The notes: a model not told the origin generated them from the letters alone. DNA of 42,121 nt from an uncultured Pseudomonadales bacterium (GCA_938036875.1 CALHVX010000003.1:1-42121); one strand, 5' to 3'; positions 18,334 to 27,004 are shown, counted from the stretch's first letter. Made by a program: numbers and translations.

Positions 18334-18440
18334 CGTTGTTTGTTCTGGTGGCCATGATTAATGGTCATGCAAAACCCTTGCCACTTAAGCGGGCGGAAAG
18401 GGCTTGATTGGGTGCGTCCATTGCTCGAAAAAACTGTGAC

Positions 18441-18466
18441 TGCACTGAATTGGTGCGTTCAGTGCA
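18441..18466. repeat. Inverted repeat A (9-bp arms, 8-nt loop)
   Basis: TGCACTGAA (18441-18449) and TTCAGTGCA (18458-18466) are exact reverse complements around the loop TTGGTGCG. The right part of this hairpin shares bases with inverted repeat B, so in RNA the two would be mutually exclusive. As DNA it could be a protein-binding palindrome. Confidence 0.6.
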
Positions 18467-18491
18467 CCATGATCAAAAGAACGCACCAATT
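18448..18491. repeat. Inverted repeat B (13-bp arms, 18-nt loop)
   Basis: AATTGGTGCGTTC (18448-18460) and GAACGCACCAATT (18479-18491) are exact reverse complements. Within the loop another GCACCA (18464-18469) pairs with TGGTGC (18451-18456), so the motif TGGTGC/GCACCA occurs three times in 40 bp. The right arm abuts the 12-bp tandem repeats. Confidence 0.65.
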
Positions 18492-18538
18492 TTGAACCCT
18501 TCTTTGAACCAATGTTTGAACCAGTGTTTGAACCAATA
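18491..18538. repeat. Four tandem copies of a 12-bp repeat (TTTGAACCnnnn)
   Basis: Units are TTTGAACCCTTC (18491-18502), TTTGAACCAATG (18503-18514), TTTGAACCAGTG (18515-18526) and TTTGAACCAATA (18527-18538). The first eight bases are identical in all four. The 12-bp spacing is a little more than one helical turn, which would suit an array of direct binding sites; slippage expansion is the alternative. Confidence 0.7.
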
Positions 18539-18663
18539 GATGGGGCATTCTCCATAGGGTAAAAAACGGGCTTAGTTGTATCCAGCAAGCGGCAAATTCG
18601 GTCTGGCAAATTGTTGGCTGATGGTAAAAACTCTCATTCGATCCCACCTGTGCGTAATCAACC

Positions 18664-20025
18664 ATGACTGAACTGACCTGTTTTAAAGCCTACGACATTC
18701 GAGGCCGTGTGCCCGATGAATTGAATGAAGATATTGCTACGCGCATCGGACGAGCCTTTGCCCAGGTTGTCCAACCGAAAAAGGTTGTTGTTGGGCAAGA
18801 TATCCGCCTTACAAGTGTGGCGATAAAAGAGGCTCTAACGAAAGGCTTGCGGCTTGCTGGCGTTGATGTTGATGATATTGGTCTATGTGGCACAGAAGAG
18901 ATTTATCACGCGACCTTTGCTGGCGGTTATTGCGGCGGTATTGTCGTCACCGCAAGTCACAACCCAAAAGACTACAACGGTATGAAGTTTGTCCGCGAAG
19001 GGTCGCAGCCAATTAGCGGTGATACCGGCTTGCTCGATATTAAAGCGCTTGCTGAGGCCAACCGGTTCAGCGATGCCCCCACGCTAGGCAACTTAACTCG
19101 AATCGATTTTTCTCAAGCCTATAAGACCCACCTGCTCGGTTATGTTGATATCGATGTCTATAAACCACTAAAAATTGTGGTCAACGCGGGCAATGGTGGT
19201 GCTGGTCGAATTGTGGACCTCTTAGAAGATGCTTTGCCTTTTGACTTTATTAAAGTGCATCACACCGCTAATGGCGAGTTTCCGAATGGCGTACCGAATC
19301 CGCTGCTCGAAGAAAATAGAGCATCTACGATTGCGGCCATCCGCGAGCACGATGCCGATCTTGGGATAGCTTGGGATGGGGATTTTGATCGGTGCTTTTT
19401 CTTTGACGAAAATGGGCGTTTTATTGAGGGGTACTACATTGTCGGTTTGCTCGCCGCCGCCTTCTTGGCGAAAAGCTCGGCTGGAGCGCGTATTGTTCAT
19501 GACCCGCGATTAACTTGGAACACCATTGACCTAGTGGAGTCTGCGGGCGGGGTTCCAGTGCAATGTAAAACTGGACATGCCTTTATCAAAGAACGTATGC
19601 GTTCAGAAGACGCGGTTTATGGTGGCGAAATGAGTGCGCACCACTATTTTCGAGATTTTGCGTATTGCGATAGTGGCATGATTCCGTGGTTGCTGACCAC
19701 AGAGCTTATGTGTCGTCAGGGGCTTAAGCTGTCTGAACTGGTAGATCAGCGTATGGCGCTTTTTCCTGTAAGTGGCGAAATCAATACAGTCATAGCGGAT
19801 CCAGCTGGATTGCTGGTCGATGTCGAATCGCACTATGCCGAGCAGGCGGTTGCTGTCGAGCATCTAGACGGTTTATCGATGTCGTTCGATCAATGGCGCT
19901 TCAGTTTACGTATGTCAAACACAGAGCCGGTTGTTCGACTGAACGTTGAATCTAGAGGCGATCCGGCGCTAATGGAGCAAAAGCGTGATGAGTTACTCGC
20001 GATGATGCGTGGAGCGAGCGAGTAG
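18664..20025 (+). CDS. manB: Phosphomannomutase (ManB/CpsG type; may also act on glucose phosphates)
   Basis: A 453-residue alpha-D-phosphohexomutase. It begins [20 protein letters not shown], the signature start of CpsG/ManB. The phosphoserine loop [13 protein letters not shown] (94-106, Ser98), metal loop [11 protein letters not shown] (237-247), sugar loop [10 protein letters not shown] (about 320-329) and phosphate-binding [15 protein letters not shown] (about 418-432) are all intact. It interconverts mannose 6-phosphate and mannose 1-phosphate for GDP-mannose synthesis. Many relatives also use glucose phosphates, so it could link the glucose 1-phosphate from the nearby phosphorylase to glycolysis (inference). 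The gene diverges from the phosphatase-gpgS operon across the repeat region, and the ATG lacks an obvious ribosome site. Confidence 0.9.
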   Translation: MTELTCFKAYDIRGRVPDELNEDIATRIGRAFAQVVQPKKVVVGQDIRLTSVAIKEALTKGLRLAGVDVDDIGLCGTEEIYHATFAGGYCGGIVVTASHNPKDYNGMKFVREGSQPISGDTGLLDIKALAEANRFSDAPTLGNLTRIDFSQAYKTHLLGYVDIDVYKPLKIVVNAGNGGAGRIVDLLEDALPFDFIKVHHTANGEFPNGVPNPLLEENRASTIAAIREHDADLGIAWDGDFDRCFFFDENGRFIEGYYIVGLLAAAFLAKSSAGARIVHDPRLTWNTIDLVESAGGVPVQCKTGHAFIKERMRSEDAVYGGEMSAHHYFRDFAYCDSGMIPWLLTTELMCRQGLKLSELVDQRMALFPVSGEINTVIADPAGLLVDVESHYAEQAVAVEHLDGLSMSFDQWRFSLRMSNTEPVVRLNVESRGDPALMEQKRDELLAMMRGASE

Positions 20026-20201
20026 GGAACGTGTCACTGAAAACATCCCGGGGGGCATGCCAAGAGCGTCATAACGCGGCGGTTGTGGATCTATCAAGGC
20101 TTGGCGCAGCCCTCGAACCAAGGTCTGGGCATGGCTTTCTGCGGTAGATAAACTGATCCGCTTTGGTGCAAACTAACCCGAACTAGCCAGCAGGATACCT
20201 C

Positions 20202-20720
20202 ATGACCCTATCTTTTTTTGAAGCAAGTGTTAGCACCTATCGACAACTGTTAGACGGTGTTGCGGGTGTGTTAGAGAAAGGCGCCGCTCACGCTGGTCAA
20301 AACAATATAGATCCACAAGAATTTGTCATGGCGAAGTTGCATGACGACATGATGCCCCTGCATTTTCAGGTTGTCTCGGTTTGCCATCATTCTCTTGGTG
20401 CACTACACGGCATGCGCGATGGTCGGTTTTCGCCGCCTTCATTTGATCTCGATAAATCTTACGCGCAGCTGCAAGCGCTAGTTGCAGAAACTTCAGCTGG
20501 TGTTGCCGGGTTTAGCGAAGCAGATGCTCAGGCGATTGCGGATAAATCTATGGTGTTTGCCATGGGTAAACAGGAGATGCCGTTCACCAACCAGAATTTT
20601 CTGTTGAGTTTTTCGCTGCCTAACTTTTATTTTCATGCGGCCACTACCTATGACATTTTGCGCATGCGCGGTGTCGCGTTGAGCAAGATCGATTATCTGG
20701 GTGCGATGCGGATTGGTTAG
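20202..20720 (+). CDS. DUF1993 family protein
   Basis: A 172-residue soluble protein matching the DUF1993 family: MTLSFFEASVSTYRQLLDGV at the start, then LHDDMMPLHFQVVSVCHHSL, and the end block MPFTNQNFLLSFSLPNFYFH followed by TTYDILRMRGVALSKIDYLG. The family is predicted to be an all-helical bundle of the DinB-like type and has no established biochemical role. The conserved HxxMxPxxxQ-like segment and later His residues could form a metal site, but this is only a suggestion. The ribosome site AGGAT precedes the ATG. The gene is monocistronic, with 176 bp before it and 287 bp after it. Confidence 0.85.
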   Translation: MTLSFFEASVSTYRQLLDGVAGVLEKGAAHAGQNNIDPQEFVMAKLHDDMMPLHFQVVSVCHHSLGALHGMRDGRFSPPSFDLDKSYAQLQALVAETSAGVAGFSEADAQAIADKSMVFAMGKQEMPFTNQNFLLSFSLPNFYFHAATTYDILRMRGVALSKIDYLGAMRIG

Positions 20721-20919
20721 TGCGTAACATTTTGGCGGGTTGCTATTCGCACTAGTTACAAACGGGGTTCCATGCGAGCCAGTGCTGGCTGCGTTTTGAG
20801 AAGTTGCCAATAGCCCGCTGCATTGGTCAATCCGAGGCACTGGCCTGCTGCCAATTGTGCTGCCCCCTGAGTTCTAAGTGATCAATGAGCGTTCTAGAAA
20901 GGGTCTAGCGGGTTGCTTG

Positions 20920-20948
20920 TTGCTTTTTCGTTAGTGGATACTTATGCT
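20920..20948 (+). promoter_or_regulatory. Candidate sigma-70 promoter of the TonB-receptor operon
   Basis: TTGCTT (20920-20925) and TATGCT (20943-20948) are separated by 17 bp, each matching four of six consensus bases. The predicted transcription start near 20955 would fall inside the palindromic operator at 20953-20969, as expected for repression by a GntR protein. Confidence 0.45.
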
Positions 20949-20952
20949 GGTA

Positions 20953-20969
20953 AACTGGCCTGACCAGCT
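20953..20969. promoter_or_regulatory. Predicted GntR/FadR-type operator 1 (upstream of TonB-receptor operon)
   Basis: AACTGGCCTGACCAGCT is a near-palindrome with half-sites AACTGG and CCAG(C/T)T around five central bases. The wider 22-bp stretch TGGTAAACTGGCCTGACCAG plus CT differs at only four positions from the same-strand stretch ahead of uxuA, and otherwise I found the full site nowhere in the window. FadR-subfamily GntR proteins typically bind TGGT-n-ACCA-like palindromes, and one is encoded at the end of this operon. The site lies 39 bp before the receptor's ATG. Confidence 0.6.
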
Positions 20970-21007
20970 GGCCATCTACCACCACTAATTGGGATGAGGG
21001 GGAAATC

Positions 21008-23272
21008 ATGTTGTACGGGAGAGCATGTCTAGGTTGGATGGTTTGCGGAGTGTTGTTGGCAACATCCGCTGCTGCCTCAGCCGCTGAGCTAGTCATTGAA
21101 GAGATAGTGGTGACGGCCACCAAGCGTGCACAAAGTGTTCAAGATGTTCCGGTTGCGGTTAATGCTGTAGATCAGGACACCATTGAAGCACTCAGCATCG
21201 ATGAGTTTACGGATATCACCAAAATTTCTCCCTCGCTGACCGTGAACCAAGGCGATTGGGCGACTAACAGTGGTTTTAACCTGCGCGGCATAGGCACCAA
21301 CGTTTTTAGCATCAATATTGAGCCTAGCGTTGCCATTATTATCGATGACGTGCCTTTGGTACGTTCTGCGCAAGCGTTTTCGGACTTGCTGGACATAGAA
21401 CGCATAGAAGTCTTGCGCGGTCCGCAAAGTACTCTATTCGGAAAGAGTGCCTCCGCCGGCGCCATTAACGTGGTTACCCAAGCGCCTGGCGAGGAGTTCA
21501 ACGCCAAGTTTCGCGCGGGCATTACCGACGACAATGAAACATCCTATGGTGTAACCGTGGGTGGTCCATTGAGTGATGTGCTCGGCTTGCGGGTTAGCGC
21601 ATTTCACAAAAACCGCGATGATGGCCACGTTGATAATCTCTTTGATGGCGGTGAGCTGGACGGTGGTGAATCCACCGGCGGCCGAGCTAAATTAGTTTGG
21701 GATATGAGCGATAGGGTAACCGCTACCTTTCGTGCGGAGTACAGCGAATCAGAGTCGGATTGTTGCAACAGAACGTTTCGGGAAGTACCCACGGGTGCCT
21801 TGTTCCTAGGAGCATTCCCGGCCTCAACCGTTCTGGGTAACCTGAATCCGGATGAAGACAACGATGAGGTGTCGGTTGATGATCCAACCGCTACTGAATC
21901 AGAGTCTTGGGCTGTGGGTGCTCGCTTCGAGATTGATTTAGGCGAGTTCCAACTCTTGTCAATCACGTCTTACGACGAGTGGGAATATGATGTTTCAACC
22001 GACGTGGACGGCACTTCGTTTAACCTGCTAGCAGCCTTTACCGCTGGAGCGTTGAACGGCGGCATTAACCAGGGCGGTGGTTTTAATCTTGATTCGTTCT
22101 CCCAAGAGTTCCGCTTGCTCTCACCGGCTTCGGACAAGTTCGAGTATGTTCTAGGCCTTTACTATTCTGACCTCAACTACGATCGCGACTTTATGCGCGG
22201 CCCAATTTTTGCGGCGGACTGGATTGCCGAGACAGGTAACGAACAAATGGCTTTGTTTGGACAAGCGACCTTAAGTGTGGCTGAAAATACAGACCTCATC
22301 TTTGGTTTACGCTTCAACCGCGAAGAAATTTCGCACAGCTTTGATAATCAGATTTCAGGATTATCTTTTTCAGGCAGTGACACTGAAACGGCTGTTCCCG
22401 GAAAAATTGGCATACAACATTTTGTAAACGACGACATCATGCTGTTTGCCACCTACTCGATTGGCTATAAAGGGCAAGGTTACGATATCTCTAGTAGCTT
22501 TAACCAAGGCACTTCAGACAACCCCGTAGGGTCTGAAGACTCTCAATCCTTTGAGCTTGGCATGAAGGCGACCTTGTGGGATGGGCGTTTGCAGATTAAC
22601 CCAACCCTATTTTTTGCTAGGTACGATGATTTCCAGGCGCAGCAAGCGCGTATCGTCAACAATGTCGTTGAGCTTGGTATCTCAAATGTAGGTGAGCTAG
22701 AAACCTCAGGGATTGAGATCGATTTTCAGGCGCTGTTGACCCAAAACCTACGCTTGGTTGGTGGTATCGCTTACATAGATGCGGAGATCAAAGAGTTTTC
22801 GGGTGCTGACTGTTACCCCGGGCAGACCCAGGCACAGGGATGTAACGAGATATTGGATTCGTTTGGCGTTGGCACCGGCGCCAATGCTCAAGACCTAAGT
22901 GGGAAAGATCTGAATAATTCACCGGATCTTAAGATCACCCTAAGCGCTGAATACAACTTGCCCATGGAAAATATGCCATTTGATGGATTTGTTAACCTTG
23001 CTTATCAGTGGCAGGATGACGTTAACTTTTCATTGCTGGCGGACCCTGGCACCGAGCAGGAGGCATACGGTTTGTTGAGCTTAAGTGCCGGTATCGTTGA
23101 TCGTGATGAGCGATATAACGTCACGATTTTTGCGAATAACCTGCTTGATCAAGACTATGCAGCCGGTATCGGTAATTTTGGTGGACTTTGGGGTGGCACA
23201 CCGGTGTACATCCAAAATTACCCCAGAGAAGCGAACCGCTACATCGGCTTGAGAGTTGGATTTTCGCTCTAG
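21008..23272 (+). CDS. TonB-dependent outer-membrane receptor
   Basis: A 754-residue receptor: signal peptide ending near AASAA, then the plug domain beginning IEEIVVTATKRAQSVQDVPV (about 29-48), with SLTVNQGDWATNSGFNLRGI and the plug end IERIEVLRGPQSTLFGKSAS followed by AGAINVVTQ. A barrel follows with alternating strands, ending in an aromatic-hydrophobic GLRVGFSL. It imports a ligand across the outer membrane using TonB energy. No N-terminal secretin/STN domain is seen, so it is not a FecA-type signalling receptor. As first gene of an operon with sugar oxidoreductases and linked by operator to glucuronate genes, it is more likely to take up a saccharide or uronide than a siderophore. A GGGGGAAA ribosome site precedes the ATG. 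Confidence 0.9.
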   Translation: MLYGRACLGWMVCGVLLATSAAASAAELVIEEIVVTATKRAQSVQDVPVAVNAVDQDTIEALSIDEFTDITKISPSLTVNQGDWATNSGFNLRGIGTNVFSINIEPSVAIIIDDVPLVRSAQAFSDLLDIERIEVLRGPQSTLFGKSASAGAINVVTQAPGEEFNAKFRAGITDDNETSYGVTVGGPLSDVLGLRVSAFHKNRDDGHVDNLFDGGELDGGESTGGRAKLVWDMSDRVTATFRAEYSESESDCCNRTFREVPTGALFLGAFPASTVLGNLNPDEDNDEVSVDDPTATESESWAVGARFEIDLGEFQLLSITSYDEWEYDVSTDVDGTSFNLLAAFTAGALNGGINQGGGFNLDSFSQEFRLLSPASDKFEYVLGLYYSDLNYDRDFMRGPIFAADWIAETGNEQMALFGQATLSVAENTDLIFGLRFNREEISHSFDNQISGLSFSGSDTETAVPGKIGIQHFVNDDIMLFATYSIGYKGQGYDISSSFNQGTSDNPVGSEDSQSFELGMKATLWDGRLQINPTLFFARYDDFQAQQARIVNNVVELGISNVGELETSGIEIDFQALLTQNLRLVGGIAYIDAEIKEFSGADCYPGQTQAQGCNEILDSFGVGTGANAQDLSGKDLNNSPDLKITLSAEYNLPMENMPFDGFVNLAYQWQDDVNFSLLADPGTEQEAYGLLSLSAGIVDRDERYNVTIFANNLLDQDYAAGIGNFGGLWGGTPVYIQNYPREANRYIGLRVGFSL

Positions 23273-23298
23273 TTACGTACTCACTAAAAGGAATAGAC

Positions 23299-24225
23299 AT
23301 GCAGCGGCGAGCACTTCTAAAAGCGGGCGCGGGGTCGCTGTTAGCTTCGACCCTATTGCTAGGTTGCAAGCAAAACTCGGAGGTGGCTGCCAGGCTACCA
23401 ACCCAGCTCAACAAATTCGGCCTGCAACTGTCGACGGTTACGCCGCTGATGCTGGCTGATTTTGAGGGCACTTTAGAAAAGGTCGCACAGATTGGGTATC
23501 AACAAGTTGAGTTTTCGGCCATGGGTTTTCTTGGTCGATCTACACAAGACGTTCAAAGGCTGCTAACGCAAAATAAGTTGGAAGCCCCAGTTGGGCGTAT
23601 TGCGCCGGTCTTGCCAGAGGGCTTCTTCCAGTTGCCGCGCAAGCGCGCGATGCAAATCTATCGCGAGCGTGGTCAGCCGAAATATCTGCTAGATAATGTT
23701 AAGCACTCATTAGAGGCGGCGGTGGCACTTGGTCAAGGCTACCTAGTTTTGCCTGCATTGATGCCGGACAACTTCAAAACGCTTGAGCAGGTGCAATCCA
23801 ATATTGATCTGATCAACCAAGCTGGCGACCTGTGTGCTCAGCAGGGTGTTGTATTTGGTTACCACAATCATAATTGGGAGCTAAGCCCTATAGATGGCAA
23901 GATCCCTTATGACTTGATGTTGCAGCAAACCGATCCAGACAAAGTCACTTATCAAATGGACGCTTACTGGATAGTCAAAGGTGGGGGTGATTTATCGAGT
24001 TACTTAGCTGGGTATCCTGGCCGTTTTGCGACTTGTCACTTGAAGGATATCGACGCGAACGGAGATTTTGCAGACGTAGGTGATGGGGTGATCGACTTCC
24101 CTCGATTCACCCGAGAGGCCATGCAGCAGGGCGCAAAGTATTTCTTTGTCGAAAGAGACAGTCCACCGAAGCCTGAAGAATCCATACAACGCTCGTACAA
24201 CTACTTAAAAACGATGGCGATATAG
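23299..24225 (+). CDS. Exported sugar phosphate isomerase/epimerase-like TIM-barrel protein (Tat lipoprotein)
   Basis: A 308-residue protein from the ATG at 23299 (AAAAGGAA ribosome site); the frame upstream lies inside the receptor gene. MQRRALLKAG has a twin-arginine pattern, and LLLGC at about residues 19-23 is a lipobox, so Tat export and lipid anchoring are likely. The body is an AP-endonuclease-2-type TIM barrel: YQQVEFSAMGF, GYHNHNWELSP (HNHNW at 189-193), YQMDAYWIVKGG, ATCHLKDID and FFVERDSPPKP, which supply the usual metal-binding Glu/Asp/His residues. Cytosolic members isomerise sugars. Exported members occur beside Gfo/Idh oxidoreductases in 3-keto-glycoside pathways, where relatives act as isomerases or beta-eliminating lyases. 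That role is inferred here. Confidence 0.8.
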   Translation: MQRRALLKAGAGSLLASTLLLGCKQNSEVAARLPTQLNKFGLQLSTVTPLMLADFEGTLEKVAQIGYQQVEFSAMGFLGRSTQDVQRLLTQNKLEAPVGRIAPVLPEGFFQLPRKRAMQIYRERGQPKYLLDNVKHSLEAAVALGQGYLVLPALMPDNFKTLEQVQSNIDLINQAGDLCAQQGVVFGYHNHNWELSPIDGKIPYDLMLQQTDPDKVTYQMDAYWIVKGGGDLSSYLAGYPGRFATCHLKDIDANGDFADVGDGVIDFPRFTREAMQQGAKYFFVERDSPPKPEESIQRSYNYLKTMAI

Positions 24226-24227
24226 TG

Positions 24228-27002
24228 ATGTGCCGATGGCTAAGCGCGTTGCCACTGTTGGTGGTAGCGCTTGCAGTGGCTGCAGAGCAGCAACCGTTTT
24301 ATCTTACGCTTGATCCACCGCCAGCACCCGAGTTGACCACGGATCAGGCGTTGCAAGCTTTCCATGTGGCGCCAGGTTTTAGCGTAGAGCTAGTGGCTGC
24401 GGAGCCGATGGTCGAAGACCCGGTTGCCTTGATTTGGGATGAAGCAGGTCAGCTTTATGTTGTCGAAATGCGTGGCTTTATGCCCGATGAGCATGGCAAT
24501 GGTGAGGATGCTCCGGTAGGTGTTGTAGTCAGGTTGTCTGATACATCTGGTGACGGTGCTTTTGATACTCGTGAAGTGCTACTGGACAAGCTTGTTTTAC
24601 CCCGTGCGCTAGCCATTGTTAATGAAGGCTTGCTGATTGGTGAACCACCCAATTTGTGGTTGTGTCCAACATCCACGGGCCGTTCCAAAGATATTGATTG
24701 CTCAGCCAAACGTAAGTTGGGTATTTATGGAGACCAACCCGGATCTGTTGAGCATGCGGAGAATGGTCTGCTGGTTGGGTTGGACAACTGGCTATACAGC
24801 GCCAAATCGAATCGCCGTTTACGCATTCATAAAGGTGAGTTGCTAGAGGAACCTACCTTGTTTCGTGGGCAGTGGGGCATCGCTCAGGACAACCAAGGTC
24901 GGTTGTACTACAACACAAACTCCAACCTGCTGATTGGCGATGCATTTGATGCACAGCAGGTCATTGCAGCCGGCAATAAGGGCGCTCCTGGGCTTGGCCA
25001 GTCTGTGAGCCAAAATGATCAGCTACATGCCGCACGCATTAACCCTGGTGTGAACCGGGCTTATGTTCCTGGTGTCCTGCGCAAGGATGGGCGTCTTAAT
25101 CGTCCCACGTCAGCGAGCGGTATGGTGGTGTATCGAGGCGATCAATGGGGGGCGTTGGAGGGGGCTGCTGATACTCGAGATGTATTCGTTGCTGAACCCG
25201 CGGCCAACGCGGTGGCGCAGCTGCGAGTCTCCCAACAAGGCTTGAAGATGAGGTCGGAGCACCCTCTCTACCCCCATGATGTCTGGTCTGAAGTTGAGTT
25301 TTTGACTTCTACCGATGAGCGGTTTCGGCCGGTTGATGTCATGGTGGGGCCAGACGGTGCGCTCTACATTGTTGATATGTATCGCGGCATTATTCAGGAC
25401 CACGTTTTCCTAACGGATCAACTGAGGTTGCAAGCGTTAGAACGAGGGCTGGAACAGTCGGTTGGCAAAGGGCGTATCTGGCGGGTTAAAGCAGATAGTG
25501 CGCCGATGCAGGCGCTCGCCATGGATTTAGGCGCGGCAACCAGCAAAGAGCTAGTGCAGTTGCTAGGGCACAACAATGCTTGGCACCGAGAGACGGCGCA
25601 ACGTTTATTGCTGGCGCGTCGTGATCGAGGGCTGGATCGGCGCCTAGATAGGGTCGCTAAAACCGGTGAGCCTTTGCACTCGGTACATTCGCTTTGGACA
25701 TTGGCTGGCCGAGATGCGTTGTCTCGGCGAACTGTTCTGTCTGCTACCAAACGAAAGCTGCCGACGGTGGCTTTAGCGGCGATTCAGGCGGGCCATACGC
25801 AGCTTACGCGCCCTGATCTGTTGAAACTAACGGCTCAAACCACCGATTCCAGTGTTAAGCAGCAGCTGATTTTCAGCCTTGCTGCGCACAATGAACATCC
25901 TGCTGTGCTAGCGCATCTTGTGGCTGAGCTTAGCGCTAACGCAGAGCATGAGTACTATCCCAACGCGATCAAAGCAGCAGCTGCAGGCCAGGAGCTGTCG
26001 ATGCTGCGGGCTTTGCACGAGAAAAAAATATGGTCTGCGCATCTTGAGCAAAAAGCTGGATTTGTACAGGCGCTGGTTGCGCAGGGCTTTCGCGCAAACC
26101 CCGGCAGCGCCATGGCACTGCTAGATTTTGTCCAAGCGCGTACAAGCGACGAGCGTTGGTTGCAGATCGCTGTGCTAGATGGCTTGTTTGATGTCTCGCG
26201 TGGCAACAAGTTTGAGCGAGCGGTACTTGCTTCACAACATCCTCTTTTTGGAATAGAAGACGATGATTTGTGGCCGGCTGTGGCGCGTGCGCGCCGTGCC
26301 GTTACTTGGGCTGGTGACACCTTAGCGGTTGATGTTAAACCGCTGTCACCGTTACAGCTTCAGGCTCAGCAGCAAGGGGAGCGCTATTTTCTCGCCCGTT
26401 GTGCCACCTGCCATGGTGTGGAAGGGTTAGGTATTACCGGTCTTGCGCCGGCTCTGGCGGGGTCAGCTTGGGTCACCGAATCTACTGAACGGCTGGTCCG
26501 TATTGTTCTTCACGGTTTGCAAGGGCCTATCGACGTTGCTGGTACAACTTGGAATGGCGTTATGCCAGGACATGGGGCGGTACCGGAGCTAACCGACTCA
26601 GTAGCCAGTGGTTTGCTGACTTACCTGCATCGCGCTTGGGGGCATACAGGGCGGGCAGTTAACCCCGAGTTTGTAGCGGAGGTTCGTGAGCAAACCAGCA
26701 GTCGGTCTTCGTTGTGGACGGCTCCAGAGCTGCTAGCCTTGCCGACCAACACCCACTACCGCCGGTATGAGGGTCGTTATGGTAGGCCCGGTTTTGCTTT
26801 AGAGTTTGTTTACAACGGTCAGGTGCTTGAAGTGAAGTCTGGTATTTTCAATGGTCCCATGGTTAACGAGAAAGAAGACCACTTTTTGTTTGCGCCGAGG
26901 GCGCTACGTATTGAGTTTGTATTAGCGGACAATGGCGAGGTATCTGGAGCGCGCATGTTGACCCCAGACGGTGAGGTCGAGATGCCTAGGCTAGCTGACT
27001 GA
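24228..27002 (+). CDS. PVC-type haem-binding CxxCH protein: propeller dehydrogenase-like domain + HEAT-like repeats + cytochrome c
   Basis: About 924 residues with an N-terminal signal peptide (LSALPLLVVALAVAA). The first half starts ALQAFHVAPGFSVELVAAEP, then DPVALIWDEAGQLYVVEMRG, and later VDVMVGPDGALYIVDMYRG: the six-bladed 'membrane-bound dehydrogenase' propeller family. A helical HEAT-like region follows (about 425-680). Then comes a c-type haem site CATCHG at about 725-730, with a downstream Met ligand candidate in GVMPGHGAVPEL. It should pass electrons from substrate oxidation to periplasmic cytochromes. The ATG at 24228 is chosen; a GTG at 24225 overlaps the previous stop codon. The family is common in Planctomycetes and less so in gammaproteobacteria. 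No PQQ-specific ligand set was identified. Confidence 0.8.
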   Translation: MCRWLSALPLLVVALAVAAEQQPFYLTLDPPPAPELTTDQALQAFHVAPGFSVELVAAEPMVEDPVALIWDEAGQLYVVEMRGFMPDEHGNGEDAPVGVVVRLSDTSGDGAFDTREVLLDKLVLPRALAIVNEGLLIGEPPNLWLCPTSTGRSKDIDCSAKRKLGIYGDQPGSVEHAENGLLVGLDNWLYSAKSNRRLRIHKGELLEEPTLFRGQWGIAQDNQGRLYYNTNSNLLIGDAFDAQQVIAAGNKGAPGLGQSVSQNDQLHAARINPGVNRAYVPGVLRKDGRLNRPTSASGMVVYRGDQWGALEGAADTRDVFVAEPAANAVAQLRVSQQGLKMRSEHPLYPHDVWSEVEFLTSTDERFRPVDVMVGPDGALYIVDMYRGIIQDHVFLTDQLRLQALERGLEQSVGKGRIWRVKADSAPMQALAMDLGAATSKELVQLLGHNNAWHRETAQRLLLARRDRGLDRRLDRVAKTGEPLHSVHSLWTLAGRDALSRRTVLSATKRKLPTVALAAIQAGHTQLTRPDLLKLTAQTTDSSVKQQLIFSLAAHNEHPAVLAHLVAELSANAEHEYYPNAIKAAAAGQELSMLRALHEKKIWSAHLEQKAGFVQALVAQGFRANPGSAMALLDFVQARTSDERWLQIAVLDGLFDVSRGNKFERAVLASQHPLFGIEDDDLWPAVARARRAVTWAGDTLAVDVKPLSPLQLQAQQQGERYFLARCATCHGVEGLGITGLAPALAGSAWVTESTERLVRIVLHGLQGPIDVAGTTWNGVMPGHGAVPELTDSVASGLLTYLHRAWGHTGRAVNPEFVAEVREQTSSRSSLWTAPELLALPTNTHYRRYEGRYGRPGFALEFVYNGQVLEVKSGIFNGPMVNEKEDHFLFAPRALRIEFVLADNGEVSGARMLTPDGEVEMPRLAD

Positions 27003-27004
27003 CT

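Larger units (their letters stand above)
18334..18663. promoter_or_regulatory. Repeat-rich divergent intergenic region of the glucosylglycerate locus
   Basis: These 330 bp separate the divergent phosphatase and phosphomannomutase genes. I see no gene here: the minus-strand frames have no start with a ribosome site, and their apparent GSNTGSNIGSKKGSK repeat only mirrors the DNA repeats. Instead the DNA is dense in symmetry between 18441 and 18538, with two overlapping inverted repeats that cannot both form and then four tandem 12-mers (listed separately). It presumably contains the promoters for both operons and one or more operators or a leader structure. Confidence 0.5.

Noticed and set aside
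18491-18538. Tandem 12-mers as a CRISPR array
   Set aside because: Units are far too short and adjoin without spacers; no cas gene is present.
18385-18609. Minus-strand frame with GSNTGSNIGSKKGSK repeat, possible small repeat protein
   Set aside because: The peptide repeat follows directly from the 12-bp DNA repeats. There is no supported start, and the region lies between divergent promoters.
20777-20790. AGCCAG-TG-CTGGCT hairpin followed by GCGTTTT as a terminator for the DUF1993 gene
   Set aside because: The stem is only 6 bp with a 2-nt loop, and the T-tract is short and displaced. Too weak to call.
20839-20857. ACTGGCCTG...CCAATT as an additional operator copy upstream of the TonB receptor
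   Set aside because: It shares one half-site and part of the centre with the real pair, but the spacing between half-sites is 7 rather than 5 bp, and it is over 100 bp further upstream.
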